Origin: Metallosphaera sedula DSM 5348
GTDB lineage: Archaea; Thermoproteota; Thermoprotei_A; Sulfolobales; Sulfolobaceae
Assembly (NCBI RefSeq): GCF_000016605.1
Contig: NC_009440.1
Span: 248,001 to 312,000, forward strand
Direction of reading: 5' to 3'
Length of the DNA: 64,000 bases
Shown here piece by piece: positions 45,135 through 54,561 of the stretch. The notes under the pieces are model-generated. The model saw only the letters and a program-made list of their open reading frames with translations, searched no databases and had not been told where the DNA came from. Position numbers and translations under genes: made by a program. Numbering within the stretch: the first letter of the stretch is position 1; each line of letters opens with the position of its first letter.

Positions 45135-45850
45135 AGGTCCTCTACGAGGAAAGGGATGGAATATCCTGGATAACCTTCAATAGACCTGAGAAACTCAACG
45201 CCTTAGATGCAGAGAGTTGGAAACTCCTGGGGGATCACGTGAGGCGTGGGGATTCCTCCGACTCGAGGGCTATCGTCATCACTGGGAATGGGAGAGCCTT
45301 CAGCTCTGGGGATGACATTGGGTCCATGACCTCCCTTAACGATCAAAGGGAGGCTGAGGACTTCTTTAACGCGTTACTCTACGCGGTGGATGGGCTAATC
45401 TACACCAACAAACCCGTGATAGGAGCAGTTAACGGGTTAGCTTACGGTGGAGGGTGCGAGATACTTCTCTTCATGGATGTCGTAATCTCAACTAGGTCAG
45501 CGAGATTCTCAATCCCCGAGGGAAGACTAGGCCTTATCCCTCCGATGGCATTATCCGTTGGATATAACTCGATTGGACGTTCAGTTGCATGGCTAGCCAT
45601 CACAGGTGAGGAGATAGATGCCATGAGGGCGAAGGAAATAGGCCTTGTTGATATTGTGGGAGATGACCTCAACCTAGAACTGGAAAAGGTAATGGCCAGG
45701 ATTTCGTCCATGGATCAAGGCTCCATAAAGGTGATCAAGGCCTGGTTGAGAAAGAGTAGGGAACCGATCAGGGAAGCGATTAGGGAACTGTCCTTTATGT
45801 CACTATCGACTCAAGCAAAGGAAAGGATGAAACGATTCCTTTCACGATAA
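45131..45850 (+). CDS. Enoyl-CoA hydratase/isomerase family protein
   Basis: A 239-residue crotonase-fold enzyme. The CoA/oxyanion site appears as FSSGDDIGSM and NGLAYGGGCEILLFMD; the second catalytic Glu position is in FSIPEGRLGL. It probably hydrates or isomerises an acyl-CoA, in fatty/amino acid breakdown or in part of the 3-hydroxypropionate/4-hydroxybutyrate cycle; several paralogues exist in Metallosphaera. It is coupled to the vWA gene and close to FixABCX, which takes electrons from acyl-CoA oxidation. The 3' end overlaps the converging transporter gene by nine bases. Confidence 0.88.
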   Translation: MKVLYEERDGISWITFNRPEKLNALDAESWKLLGDHVRRGDSSDSRAIVITGNGRAFSSGDDIGSMTSLNDQREAEDFFNALLYAVDGLIYTNKPVIGAVNGLAYGGGCEILLFMDVVISTRSARFSIPEGRLGLIPPMALSVGYNSIGRSVAWLAITGEEIDAMRAKEIGLVDIVGDDLNLELEKVMARISSMDQGSIKVIKAWLRKSREPIREAIRELSFMSLSTQAKERMKRFLSR

Positions 45851-46681
45851 CTTTCTAGTGTTTATTCCTGGAATAAAGGTAAGGAATATTCCGAAGAGGG
45901 TTACCGCTGATCCCACGGCCTCCTCCAAGGTGGGAATTTCCCCTAGGAGCAGATAGGAGAAAAGATAGGAGGAAACAGGGACGAGGAGGACGATGGTACT
46001 TGCCCTCACTGGTCCAATGGACTTGACAGCGTTGAACCATAGGATGAATCCAAGGGCCTGTGCCGTGACTGACACAAGTAGGGCTAGCCCTATTCCCTCC
46101 AGATTAGGCGTGAACCTAGGCTCAACCAAGGAAACTGGTGCCAGGAAGAGTCCAGAGAAAAGCGACATATACGCATTTAGGGCGAGAACGTCCCTATCCC
46201 TCAGGTAGACCCTGTAGTAAATGGTTCCCACGGCCCACGTTAATCCTCCCAGGAGGGCAATTACGCTTCCCAAATCAAAGTTCGAGAGTCCCACCGAGGC
46301 TATGACGCCAGTGAAGGCCAACACTATTCCAAGAACTTGAAGAAGGTTTATTCTCTCCTTCAGGACTAGTCTAGATAGTATGAGAACGAATACCGGTTGC
46401 GTGTAGATCAAGGTTGAGGCAAGTCCTGGGTTGGCCGAATACTGTATCCCCAAATTGAGAAGAACCAGGAAAATTCCTATATTTAGTAAGGCGGAGATCG
46501 ACTCCTTCACGCCATATGCCAGTTTCCTCACAACAAGAAATAACAGGGTTCCTCCAACTGTCACCCTGATAAGGGCTATAATGAAGGGTGACATAAACTG
46601 TAGGGTAATCTTTATGATGGGGAAAGCTGATCCCCAGAACAATATCAGTAATATTAAGCCCATGTATTGCTTGGGTGGCAC
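45842..46681 (-). CDS. EamA/DMT family transporter
   Basis: A 279-residue protein with ten helices in two EamA halves (YTQPVFVLILSRLVLKERI in the first, VLLVPVSSYLFSYLLLGEIP in the second). Starts at GTG 46681; an alternative ATG lies six codons later. A TATA-like CTTTTAAG at about 46703-46711 suits the GTG. Similar in type to the transporter at 24163-25023 but not a close duplicate. Substrate unknown. Confidence 0.86.
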   Translation of the reverse strand: MPPKQYMGLILLILFWGSAFPIIKITLQFMSPFIIALIRVTVGGTLLFLVVRKLAYGVKESISALLNIGIFLVLLNLGIQYSANPGLASTLIYTQPVFVLILSRLVLKERINLLQVLGIVLAFTGVIASVGLSNFDLGSVIALLGGLTWAVGTIYYRVYLRDRDVLALNAYMSLFSGLFLAPVSLVEPRFTPNLEGIGLALLVSVTAQALGFILWFNAVKSIGPVRASTIVLLVPVSSYLFSYLLLGEIPTLEEAVGSAVTLFGIFLTFIPGINTRKLS

Positions 46682-46777
46682 AGTTGCTACTCCGTTAAAT
46701 GCTTAAAAGTTCATTTGTGAAGATAATATATCTCTAGATAGAGAAAGACGTTAATATGTATACAATCTCCTCACGTT

Positions 46778-47176
46778 TTACCTCTCAACTTCATCAAGGG
46801 AAATCACGTTAACTATCCCCTTTTTCCCTATCTTTCTCCTCAGTTTCTCATCCTCAGTCACCAGTTGGACGTTGAGGTCACTGGCTAAGCTAACGAATGA
46901 TGCGTCGTAACAGGTTATGTCGTTGGAAATGGCAATCATTTCGGTCCTAACCATGTTTACCTCGGCAATTATCATGGCGTCTAAGACATTTTCTATGTAT
47001 GTAGTTAATTTCAGGCCCTCTTCCTTCGTGAGATTCTTCCTTAGACTTACTTCCTTCCAGATTATGTTCCCTAGCTCGAATCTGGCCAGTGGCGCAGTAT
47101 AATTTCCTCCTAGGAGGTCAACCCTTCTCTCGAGAATTGCCCTATAAATTGAGGAAGAATCGAAGAGGTAACTCAT
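46778..47176 (-). CDS. VapC toxin, PIN-domain ribonuclease
   Basis: A 132-residue PIN protein with all acidic positions: LFDSSSIYRAI (D6), ARFELGNIIWKE (E), CYDASFVSLAS (D) and TEDEKLRRK (D/E). Such toxins cleave RNA and are held inactive by VapB. The start overlaps the vapB stop by four bases. Unlike the pair at 25.4 kb, this operon is intact. Confidence 0.9.
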   Translation of the reverse strand: MSYLFDSSSIYRAILERRVDLLGGNYTAPLARFELGNIIWKEVSLRKNLTKEEGLKLTTYIENVLDAMIIAEVNMVRTEMIAISNDITCYDASFVSLASDLNVQLVTEDEKLRRKIGKKGIVNVISLDEVER

Positions 47177-47403
47177 CTACTTTCCCTATCTTCCCTAATC
47201 GATGAGACCCCTTCCCTCGTTGATAACTTGCTCAGGATGTGATCTATTTTGTTAAGTTCCATGTTGAGTTCCCTGGCCTTGGCCCTTTTCACCTCCATCA
47301 TTAGAGCCCTCCTAATAACCTCAGCCTCGTTAATCCCGTACTTCTCCAGTTCCCTCTTCAACTCCTCAGGTATCCTAGCCGATACGGTAACAGTCTTACT
47401 CAT
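47173..47403 (-). CDS. VapB antitoxin, ribbon-helix-helix type
   Basis: A 76-residue protein: ribbon KTVTVSARIPEEL followed by helices ELEKYGINEAEVIRRALM, the CopG fold that binds operator DNA. The polar C-terminus would block VapC. TATA-like CTTATTTTC at about 47428-47436 lies about 26-30 bases before the ATG; the VapBC complex probably represses there. Confidence 0.9.
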   Translation of the reverse strand: MSKTVTVSARIPEELKRELEKYGINEAEVIRRALMMEVKRAKARELNMELNKIDHILSKLSTREGVSSIREDRESR

Positions 47404-47489
47404 GGATATAAACTATATCACTGTGAAAATAAGGTTTACTCTTTGTAAACAGTAGAGTGTAGGGTTAAACTTATTCCCCTTGTACCCAC

Positions 47490-48098
47490 ATGATCGTGAT
47501 GCATTCAATTGTACTGCATGGAAAGGGGTCGTCACCATCAAAGGTAGAGTGGTTGTCAGTTCCTCTCAAGAGGTTCGGCACTGTTGAGGTTCCAAACTTT
47601 GATTATGATGTGGAGCAGGGACTAGAGATCGTGTTGAAGACCGATTTTCAGTTGATCGCAGGTCACTCAAGGGGAGGTACCGTTGCGCTTCTCGCTGGAG
47701 CTAGGAGGGGTGTACCAGTGATTGCGGTCTCTGCCCCCACCGATAGGTTGCTCCAGCTGGAACACCTTTCCAAGTTTCCGGAGGACAGTGAACAGGGGAA
47801 ACTCTACAGGTATCTTTCCTCCTTCCCCCGGGAAAAACTCCTCGAGACGTCACCAATAGCCCACGCCTCTTCCCTTAGGAACATACTTCTAATACACGGA
47901 GAAGGCGACGACGTAGTTCCCATCATTCATTCGGAAAGGCTGTGTGATAAGGTGAGAGAGGCCGGGAACAGCTGTGAGATTGTGAAGCTTAACATGAGAC
48001 ACTCACCACCTAAGCACCTGTATGGCGAGATAGAGAACGTAATCGTCAACTGGGTTAATTCACTATGTAAAAAAGGAGTACTGTCTTGCTCTACGTAA
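47490..48098 (+). CDS. Alpha/beta hydrolase
   Basis: A 202-residue single-domain hydrolase. LHGKGSSP provides the oxyanion loop, GHSRGG the nucleophilic Ser, HGEGDDVVP the Asp and NMRHSPP the His. The size and GHSxGG motif are like small RBBP9/dienelactone-type esterases. Start ATG 47490; ATG 47499 is equally possible. Substrate unknown; no signal peptide. Confidence 0.82.
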   Translation: MIVMHSIVLHGKGSSPSKVEWLSVPLKRFGTVEVPNFDYDVEQGLEIVLKTDFQLIAGHSRGGTVALLAGARRGVPVIAVSAPTDRLLQLEHLSKFPEDSEQGKLYRYLSSFPREKLLETSPIAHASSLRNILLIHGEGDDVVPIIHSERLCDKVREAGNSCEIVKLNMRHSPPKHLYGEIENVIVNWVNSLCKKGVLSCST

Positions 48099-48103
48099 CC
48101 TTG

Positions 48104-48679
48104 TCAAGATATTCCTGACAAGATCTCTTCCATTTGTTGCTGAGATGCGGTGAAGTTCACTAGATTGATCTCTATCAGGGTGTTGTCCTTGTAAGCTAGA
48201 AGGTATGTATGCGGGTAGAAGAAGGAGTTCTCGGCATAGATTACGGTGTATCCGTCGTAGGTGGTCACGTTATATCCGAAGATATGATGGAATAGGCCTC
48301 CATGAAATCCCAACATCATTCCGTGAGCCCAGAAGCTTATGTTGGAGGTAAATGTTATGACGTTTACGCGCATCACCACCTTAGTCCCGTTGATGTTACC
48401 CACAAGCACCTCGTGGTCCACAGACTTAACTTGATGAGGGTATGGAACAGTGACGTTAGTCCCGTTAGCATAGTATATCGAGATGGTGCTGGTCGGATAT
48501 TCCTTAAGGTAAGTTTGGTTTTCGAGAACCTGCCATGAGCCTCCTAGGGTAGATTGAGCTGTCGAGGCTGACAAGACTACAGGCGTGGGATTTGCTAGCG
48601 CTAGGTAAATCGGTATTGAGATGACCAGAGCAGCAACAACAGCTATTCCGGCTAGAAGGAGAGCGAATTTCCTTTTCAT
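48104..48679 (-). CDS. Membrane-anchored extracytoplasmic hypothetical protein
   Basis: A 191-residue protein with an N-terminal anchor helix (6-29) and an outer domain rich in Tyr, Asn and Thr with several glycosylation sites (NQT, NGT, NVT). A His-rich stretch WAHGMMLGFHGGLFHH (near residues 118-133) could bind metal. Not recognised. TATA-like AGTTTAAAAGT (48700-48710) sits for a leaderless transcript. Convergent with the hydrolase gene. Confidence 0.7.
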   Translation of the reverse strand: MKRKFALLLAGIAVVAALVISIPIYLALANPTPVVLSASTAQSTLGGSWQVLENQTYLKEYPTSTISIYYANGTNVTVPYPHQVKSVDHEVLVGNINGTKVVMRVNVITFTSNISFWAHGMMLGFHGGLFHHIFGYNVTTYDGYTVIYAENSFFYPHTYLLAYKDNTLIEINLVNFTASQQQMEEILSGIS

Positions 48680-48957
48680 GATTTCAACCTAGATCGAGTA
48701 CTTTTAAACTTTATCGAAATATCGATTGAGAAAAGGTCTGTTGTCTGAAAATTAGACTAGGATCAGTTGAGTTTTTAGAGTCAAATCTCCATTTTATGTC
48801 TAATGTGTTTATACGTAAGCGATACCTCATGATTTGTTCGCAAGTGGAAAAGGTGGTGAGTGTTACAGGGTCTCATGCGCCCACAATGGCTTGTTTAACT
48901 TGCGGTTGTCGAGCACTTCCATGTTAGCTTTTAAAACTAGGTCCAGTCACTCTCCCC

Positions 48958-49230
48958 ATGGAGACAGCTGTAGTAGTCGTGATAGGGGCTGATAAACCGG
49001 GAATTGTGGCAGGCATATCGTCAAAGCTCGCAGAGAAGAACGTGAACATCGTAGACATCTCACAAACCGTGCTAAGGGGAATTTTCTCCATGATCATGAT
49101 TGTGGATTTGGATACCGGGCACATTTCGGTGGGCCAACTCAGGGATGAATTGCAGAGGAGAGGCAAGGAGCTTGGAGTAGAGGTATTGGTTTTCCATGGT
49201 GAGGTATTCAAGTACATGGAGAGGATCTAG
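48958..49230 (+). CDS. ACT-domain regulatory protein (UPF0237 type)
   Basis: A 90-residue ACT domain: VVVIGADKPGIVAGISSKLAEKN then IVDISQT is the ligand-binding first half, as in GcvR-like and UPF0237 proteins. It probably senses an amino acid. ATG 48958 follows a TATA-like CTTTTAAAAC by about 26 bases. The next gene begins immediately after its stop; the two are found together in many genomes. Confidence 0.88.
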   Translation: METAVVVVIGADKPGIVAGISSKLAEKNVNIVDISQTVLRGIFSMIMIVDLDTGHISVGQLRDELQRRGKELGVEVLVFHGEVFKYMERI

Positions 49231-50571
49231 ATGAATTACTCCGCAGAGGAGATAGCTGAAGTAATTAACATGCTCACGCACGAGGATCTAGATATAAGGT
49301 CAGTCACATTGAGCGTCAACACTCTGTTCGCTGTATCTGATGTCCCTGAAAGAGCCCTGGAGAAGCTATCGTCTCTGAGGTCTGCATTCTCTAGGTTTTC
49401 CGAAGTGGTCAACTCAGTGCAGGATAAACTTGGGGTTAAGATCGTAACTAAGAGAGTTGCTGTTTCCCCAGTTCAGTACTTTCTCGAGCCCTATCCAGAC
49501 GTGAAATATGCGATAAAGCTAGGGGAGTTCCTAGATACCCTAGCTAGAGAGTCGGAGATTGACTACATTGGGGGATTCTCAGCGTACGCTGATAGGGGGA
49601 TTAGTAGGGGGGCCCACGTAATGTTGCAGAGCTTAGCAGATACCATGAACTCTACCTCAAGGTTGTCCAGTATGCTCAACGCAGCTTCCACTCAGGAAGG
49701 TCTCAACGTGGACGCTGTCAAGCTATTTACCTCACAGTTATTGAGGATGTCCTCCCACGCCTCTTCTAGGGTGGCAATAATGGCTAATTCACCGCAGGAC
49801 TCACCCTTCGTTCCCTCGGCACATCATGGCCGTGGGATGCCCAACTCATCCATTAACATAGCCGTGAGTGGGCCTGGGGTCGTCGCGGGGGCCATAAGGA
49901 GAGCCAAGCCTGCCACTTTTCAGGAGTTATACGAGGTAATCAAGAAGGCTTCATTCAAGGTTACGAGGCTTGGGGAGCTCGTGGGGAGGATGGTGTCGGA
50001 GGAACTAGGTGTGGCCATGGGTTCCGTAGACCTATCGCTTGCCCCATCCCCAAAGGTAGGCGATAGCGTTGCAGAGATCCTGGAGGTTATGGGAATCTCC
50101 AAGGTAGGTGGACATGGCTCTCTCACGGCTCTAGCCATACTTATGGATGCTGTGAAGAAGGGTGGATCCATGGCAACAAACCTAGTGGGAGGACTTAGCA
50201 GTGCCTTCATACCTGTGAGCGAGGACTCCATCATGGCCCTGAGAATGAGGGAGGGTTATCTAGAGCTCAATGACCTGCTAGCAATGTCGGCCGTCTGTAA
50301 CAGTGGAATAGATATGGTTGGGGTTCCCCGAGACGCAGGACAGGACAAGATTACTGCCTTAATTCTCGATGTTCTCTCTCTTGGGCTAATGCTTAACAAG
50401 ATCGTTGGAGTAAGGGTGATCCCGATAGAGGGTAAGCCTGGGCAGGAGGTGGATCTGGGAGGACTCCTTGGAAAAGTGGTCGTGGCCAAGATGAAGGATG
50501 TGGATAGCTCTGAGTTCACATCTAGGGCAGGGTTCATTCCCACACCAGTCAAGAGGCTAGAGTTGGGTTAA
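49231..50571 (+). CDS. DUF711 / UPF0210 family protein
   Basis: A 446-residue member of UPF0210 (DUF711), which has a PFL-like fold but unknown reaction. Diagnostic strings are [13 protein letters not shown] near the start, [33 protein letters not shown] and [17 protein letters not shown]. The start codon directly follows the ACT gene stop. The pairing suggests that the ACT protein regulates or forms part of the enzyme. Confidence 0.9.
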   Translation: MNYSAEEIAEVINMLTHEDLDIRSVTLSVNTLFAVSDVPERALEKLSSLRSAFSRFSEVVNSVQDKLGVKIVTKRVAVSPVQYFLEPYPDVKYAIKLGEFLDTLARESEIDYIGGFSAYADRGISRGAHVMLQSLADTMNSTSRLSSMLNAASTQEGLNVDAVKLFTSQLLRMSSHASSRVAIMANSPQDSPFVPSAHHGRGMPNSSINIAVSGPGVVAGAIRRAKPATFQELYEVIKKASFKVTRLGELVGRMVSEELGVAMGSVDLSLAPSPKVGDSVAEILEVMGISKVGGHGSLTALAILMDAVKKGGSMATNLVGGLSSAFIPVSEDSIMALRMREGYLELNDLLAMSAVCNSGIDMVGVPRDAGQDKITALILDVLSLGLMLNKIVGVRVIPIEGKPGQEVDLGGLLGKVVVAKMKDVDSSEFTSRAGFIPTPVKRLELG

Positions 50572-50618
50572 TAACATTCTTGTAGACATTCTTTTTATCT
50601 ACCTTGGCACCTTCCTAT

Positions 50619-52067
50619 ATGCTTCAAGAAATTCTTGAAAAGTACAAGAGGGTCTGGTCCCTGAACTACTCTCAAGCCCTTCTAGCGTGGGATCTGGAAA
50701 CCTACATGCCAGAAGAGGACTCAGCGTTAAGGGGAGAAGTACTGGCTAACATCTCCACCATGATCAGGGAAATGACCATGGCACTTGAACCTGACGTGGA
50801 AAAGGTGAGGGAAGAGGACTTAGACGACTTCGGGAAGGGCGTAATTCGGGTACTGAGGAGGTCACTTAGGTTCTACAAGCTTGTCCCCAAGGAGATCACA
50901 GAGGAACTGGACAGGTTAACCTCCCAAAGCGTGGTAGTATGGAGGGAGAGTAAAAGGAAAGGGGACTTCAACCTGTTCAAGCCTTACCTGGAGAGGATAG
51001 TGGAGCTTCAGAGGAGTATTGCTGAGAAACTGGGTTACGAGGGACATCCCTATAACGCGTTAGTTGATCTCTACGAGGAAGGGATAACGGTGACCGATCT
51101 AGATGCCGTGTTCTCTCAGTTACTTCCAGATCTGAGGACCATCCTGGAAAAGGTGTTGGCCGAGGGCTATTTTCCCTCTAATCATCCGCTCAAGGAAATG
51201 AGCTATGACCCAAAGGTTATGGAGGAGGTGAATAGGGAGGTCCTGAAGATTCTCAACATGCCCACGAAAACGTTTAGGATGGACGTATCCGCACACCCGT
51301 TCACGATTAGAATATCATCTAAGGACGTAAGGATTACGACCCGATATGAGGGGATAGACTTCAGGAGTACCATATTCTCGGTAATACATGAATCAGGACA
51401 TGCCATGTACGAGCTTATGGTTGATCCTGCATATGAGATGACTCCAGTTGCCGGTGGAGCCTCAACAGGGATTCATGAGTCTCAATCGAGGTTCTGGGAG
51501 AACATAGTGGGTAGAAGTAGGGAGTTCACTAACATCCTCTACCCCATCCTTAAGAGTAAGCTCCCAATCAAGGATGACCAGGAGTCGCTGTACAGGTACT
51601 TCAACATGGTGTCGCCAAGCCTCATTAGGGTAGATGCAGACGAAGTCACATACAACTTTCACATTGCCCTCAGGTACGAAATTGAGAAGAACCTTATCTC
51701 CGGTAAGCTGAGCGTAAGCGATCTTCCGTCAATGTGGAACGACTTCATGGATAAGTACCTGGGAGTCAGACCCAAGCATGATGGAGAAGGGGTTCTGCAG
51801 GACATCCACTGGTCACAGGGTAGTTTCGGCTACTTCCCGACGTACACCTTGGGAAACGTTCTAGCTGCGACCATCTACCATTTCATAGAGGACTTGCCTA
51901 CGAAGGTGAGCAGGGGAGACGTGAACGGAATAAGGGCTTTCCTGTCGGAGAAGATATGTAAGTATGGGGCTGTTTATCCACCTAAGGTTCTCTTAACCAA
52001 GGCATTCGGTGAGGTCTATAACCCAAAGAGACTATCGTCCTATCTTGAAAAGAAATACATAGCCTAA
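50619..52067 (+). CDS. M32 family metallocarboxypeptidase
   Basis: A 482-residue carboxypeptidase Taq family enzyme. The metal site HESGHAMYE (near residue 257) and GIHESQSRFWENIVGRS are conserved, and the C-terminal KYLGVRPKHDGEGVLQDIHW with GSFGYFPTYTLGN is diagnostic. It removes C-terminal residues in the cytoplasm. The frame reaches back to TTG 50604, but a TATA-like TCTTTTTATC (50588-50597) favours ATG 50619. Confidence 0.93.
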   Translation: MLQEILEKYKRVWSLNYSQALLAWDLETYMPEEDSALRGEVLANISTMIREMTMALEPDVEKVREEDLDDFGKGVIRVLRRSLRFYKLVPKEITEELDRLTSQSVVVWRESKRKGDFNLFKPYLERIVELQRSIAEKLGYEGHPYNALVDLYEEGITVTDLDAVFSQLLPDLRTILEKVLAEGYFPSNHPLKEMSYDPKVMEEVNREVLKILNMPTKTFRMDVSAHPFTIRISSKDVRITTRYEGIDFRSTIFSVIHESGHAMYELMVDPAYEMTPVAGGASTGIHESQSRFWENIVGRSREFTNILYPILKSKLPIKDDQESLYRYFNMVSPSLIRVDADEVTYNFHIALRYEIEKNLISGKLSVSDLPSMWNDFMDKYLGVRPKHDGEGVLQDIHWSQGSFGYFPTYTLGNVLAATIYHFIEDLPTKVSRGDVNGIRAFLSEKICKYGAVYPPKVLLTKAFGEVYNPKRLSSYLEKKYIA

Positions 52068-52085
52068 TGCAAAGCGGCTCTTAAG

Positions 52086-52832
52086 TCATAGCGAGTGGGT
52101 TAAGTTATCAACCCTTCCTCCATCTGCCACTATAATTTGTCCGGTAACATATCTAGCCTTTTTGCTTGCTAAGAAGCTAACAATGTTAGCAACGTCCTCA
52201 GGCTTCCCTGTGGTGTGAAGAACTGTCTTATTCCTGAACGTTTCCCTTAATTTCTCCGCCTCTTCAGGAGTCTTCCCTCCTAGAGTCATGTCAGTCTCTA
52301 TCCAGCCTGGTGCCACAGCGTTAACCCTTATGTTATATTTACCTAACTCGAACGCTAGTCTCCTTGTTAGGATTATTACCCCTGCTTTGGTTATGGCGTA
52401 AAAAGTTGTTCCCTCAGCGGCTGTCCCAATACCTGCATTGCTGGCTATGTTAATAATCGATCCATTTTCCGACCTCTTAAGAAGAGATAGAAATTCATAC
52501 GTGACGTAAATTACCCCGTTAAGATTAACCTTTAACATGGCGTTGTATTTTTCCTCATCGAAATTCTCGAAGGGCATCAGATACCATATACCAGCATTGT
52601 TCACGAGCACGTCCAACCTGGGAAAATCTTTCTCGAGCTCTTCCCTAGCCTTCCTCACCTGAGATCGATCTCCCACATCACATTTCACAGTAAGCACTCC
52701 TTTTTCTTTCAATTCTTTAGCTTTTTCATCAGAGCCGTGATAGAGTATTGCAACCTTATATCCTTCATTCACGAAGGTCTTAGCTATTTCCCTTCCTATA
52801 CCCCTTGAACCTCCAGTAACTAGGGCATACAT
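52086..52832 (-). CDS. Short-chain dehydrogenase/reductase (FabG-like)
   Basis: A 248-residue SDR. TGGSRGIGREIA is the NAD(P)-binding motif, NNAG follows, and the catalytic Ser/Tyr/Lys are in IINIASNAG and YAITKAG. WIETDMT and the C-terminal VTGQIIVADGG are FabG-like. Cofactor preference is not clear (LYHGSDEK at strand 2). Oxidises or reduces a hydroxyacyl or other alcohol. A TATA-like ACTTTAAAACG lies about 26 bases before the ATG. Confidence 0.92.
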   Translation of the reverse strand: MYALVTGGSRGIGREIAKTFVNEGYKVAILYHGSDEKAKELKEKGVLTVKCDVGDRSQVRKAREELEKDFPRLDVLVNNAGIWYLMPFENFDEEKYNAMLKVNLNGVIYVTYEFLSLLKRSENGSIINIASNAGIGTAAEGTTFYAITKAGVIILTRRLAFELGKYNIRVNAVAPGWIETDMTLGGKTPEEAEKLRETFRNKTVLHTTGKPEDVANIVSFLASKKARYVTGQIIVADGGRVDNLTHSL

Positions 52833-53044
52833 AATGTGGAAGATGGAGAGGATCGTTTTAAAGTTTAATAATTTTGAGTAAAATTTACAATAATAACATT
52901 GTACAGGGACATATATGACGATAATGGAAGCTTGGAAATTAGAGTTCGGTGACGTCTTCCCATATGTTGTCCTGATGATCCAACGTTCAAATGGAAGGAA
53001 AAATCTGGTAATTGTTTTTAAGTTCCTATGAATTCACTTACACG

Positions 53045-54040
53045 TTGAAGAGACTAGTCTTCTTCGCCATAAATTCAGTCGCTCCCTTAACCTTGATGAC
53101 CCTGCACTCCTCACTTAGGGATGCAATTCTCTCCTCGCTAATTATCTCTCCCTTGGGGATATCCCTTTACCTTTACCTGAGAAGCTCATGGCCTAAAACA
53201 GGTTTGTATGACGCGATCCAAGGATCTAGGCTTGGAAAGGTACAGCTATACTCCTGGGTAGTTAGTTACTTCCTTTACCTGTCCTACACTCTCGATTATG
53301 CAGTATTTTACGATCTGAACCTCCACGGAGTTGTGGCCTACTCCTTACTGGGTCTACTTACACTCCTCACAGGATTGGTCCTTCTGGGAAGAGCCGAGAT
53401 GCTCTTGATCCCTCTTGCCCTGGGGCAGTTGGGATTGGCATTCCTGTACTGGACTCCTAGCCCTGCTCAGGCACAGCACACAATAGACTTTCTCGACATC
53501 CTTAACTCCTCCCTACTCCTTGTTTGCATGACCCTGATCCCATATGCCGATGGGGAGCCTAAGATGGCGTGGGTGGTTCCCATATCCCTTGGGGTGGGAG
53601 TGGGTTCCTTGATAGCAGGCTCCTTCTTAGTAACTCCCCTCTCGCAGATATACGGGTCAATCTCCATGATAGGTCTAGTAATGGTGGAGGGTCTCGCTCT
53701 CAACAGGGTATTTAGGTCTCAAAAGGTGAACCCAATGTTTCTCTTGACTGGGTTCCTTGTCTCGGTCTTAATTAGCCTAATATCTCCCCTAACCTACTAC
53801 AATCTCACCATAGCTCCCTCCGTAGCCCTTCTCTATCTTTCTCTCTTCCTTGCATTCGCCTATCTCCTTACTGGTGTAGGACGTATTTTTTCGTGGGCAT
53901 CGGCAGGTCTAATGATGTACGGCCTTTACAACTCATTTTTGGTGGGCGATTTGATTCAACAGGTCTCAATTCTTTTGGCCATTTTCGTGATAGTTTTGGT
54001 AGGTTTGACTCTGAAGAGGAAAGGAGCTTCAACGCCCTAG
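53045..54040 (+). CDS. Multispanning membrane protein of unknown function
   Basis: A protein of about 331 residues with about ten helices and few charged residues. I recognise no family motif. The frame is open from TTG 53012, but a TATA-like TTTTTAAG (53014-53021) lies inside that extension, so TTG 53045 is more likely the start. Separately transcribed from its neighbours. Confidence 0.65.
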   Translation: MKRLVFFAINSVAPLTLMTLHSSLRDAILSSLIISPLGISLYLYLRSSWPKTGLYDAIQGSRLGKVQLYSWVVSYFLYLSYTLDYAVFYDLNLHGVVAYSLLGLLTLLTGLVLLGRAEMLLIPLALGQLGLAFLYWTPSPAQAQHTIDFLDILNSSLLLVCMTLIPYADGEPKMAWVVPISLGVGVGSLIAGSFLVTPLSQIYGSISMIGLVMVEGLALNRVFRSQKVNPMFLLTGFLVSVLISLISPLTYYNLTIAPSVALLYLSLFLAFAYLLTGVGRIFSWASAGLMMYGLYNSFLVGDLIQQVSILLAIFVIVLVGLTLKRKGASTP

Positions 54041-54082
54041 ATGTTGTGAAAAGATTTATTATAGATTAATCTATTATTATGT

Positions 54083-54478
54083 ATGGCACTCTTTAAAAAA
54101 GAAAAATTGTATAAAGTGAATGGAGATTTGCAGGAGATAGCCTCAAAGTTCATGCAATATCTTCAGATGGACGGATGGAAGGTTCAATCCAAGACTGAGG
54201 GCGACAAGGTGGTTATTCAGGCGCAGAAAGGAGGAATACTTCGAGACATTGTAGCAGCAAACCGGGCTCTTACCTTCCTCATGGAGAAGACGCAGGATGG
54301 AATAAAGGTAACAGTAGGGGTTGGAAAGTGGATTCAGAACATTGCTGTAACTGCGATTGAGGCCCTTCTCCTGTCTGAACTTTTCCTAGTTGTTGACGTG
54401 CCAGAGATGCTATGGAACGCTCATGTAGAGGATAAGTTACTCAAGGAGTTGGACAACATAGTTGGTATCTCCACGTGA
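54083..54478 (+). CDS. Small hypothetical protein with an amphipathic C-terminal region
   Basis: A 131-residue protein. The N-terminal half (FKKEKLYKVNGDLQEIASKF, then GWKVQSKTEGDKVVIQAQKG) looks like a small alpha/beta domain; the C-terminal half has one hydrophobic segment (AVTAIEALLLSELFLVVDVP). TATA-like TTTATTATAG about 26 bases before the ATG. I do not recognise the family. Confidence 0.65.
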   Translation: MALFKKEKLYKVNGDLQEIASKFMQYLQMDGWKVQSKTEGDKVVIQAQKGGILRDIVAANRALTFLMEKTQDGIKVTVGVGKWIQNIAVTAIEALLLSELFLVVDVPEMLWNAHVEDKLLKELDNIVGIST

Positions 54479-54561
54479 GGCGGGATTTTACAAGTTAGGT
54501 CACTTTTTCCAGCCTTGTTTCAATACATCAAGTTAAAATCTCACGCAACAATATTACCTCA

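Noticed and set aside
53012-53044. Upstream TTG start for the membrane protein
   Set aside because: A TATA-like element lies within this extension, so transcription probably begins after it.
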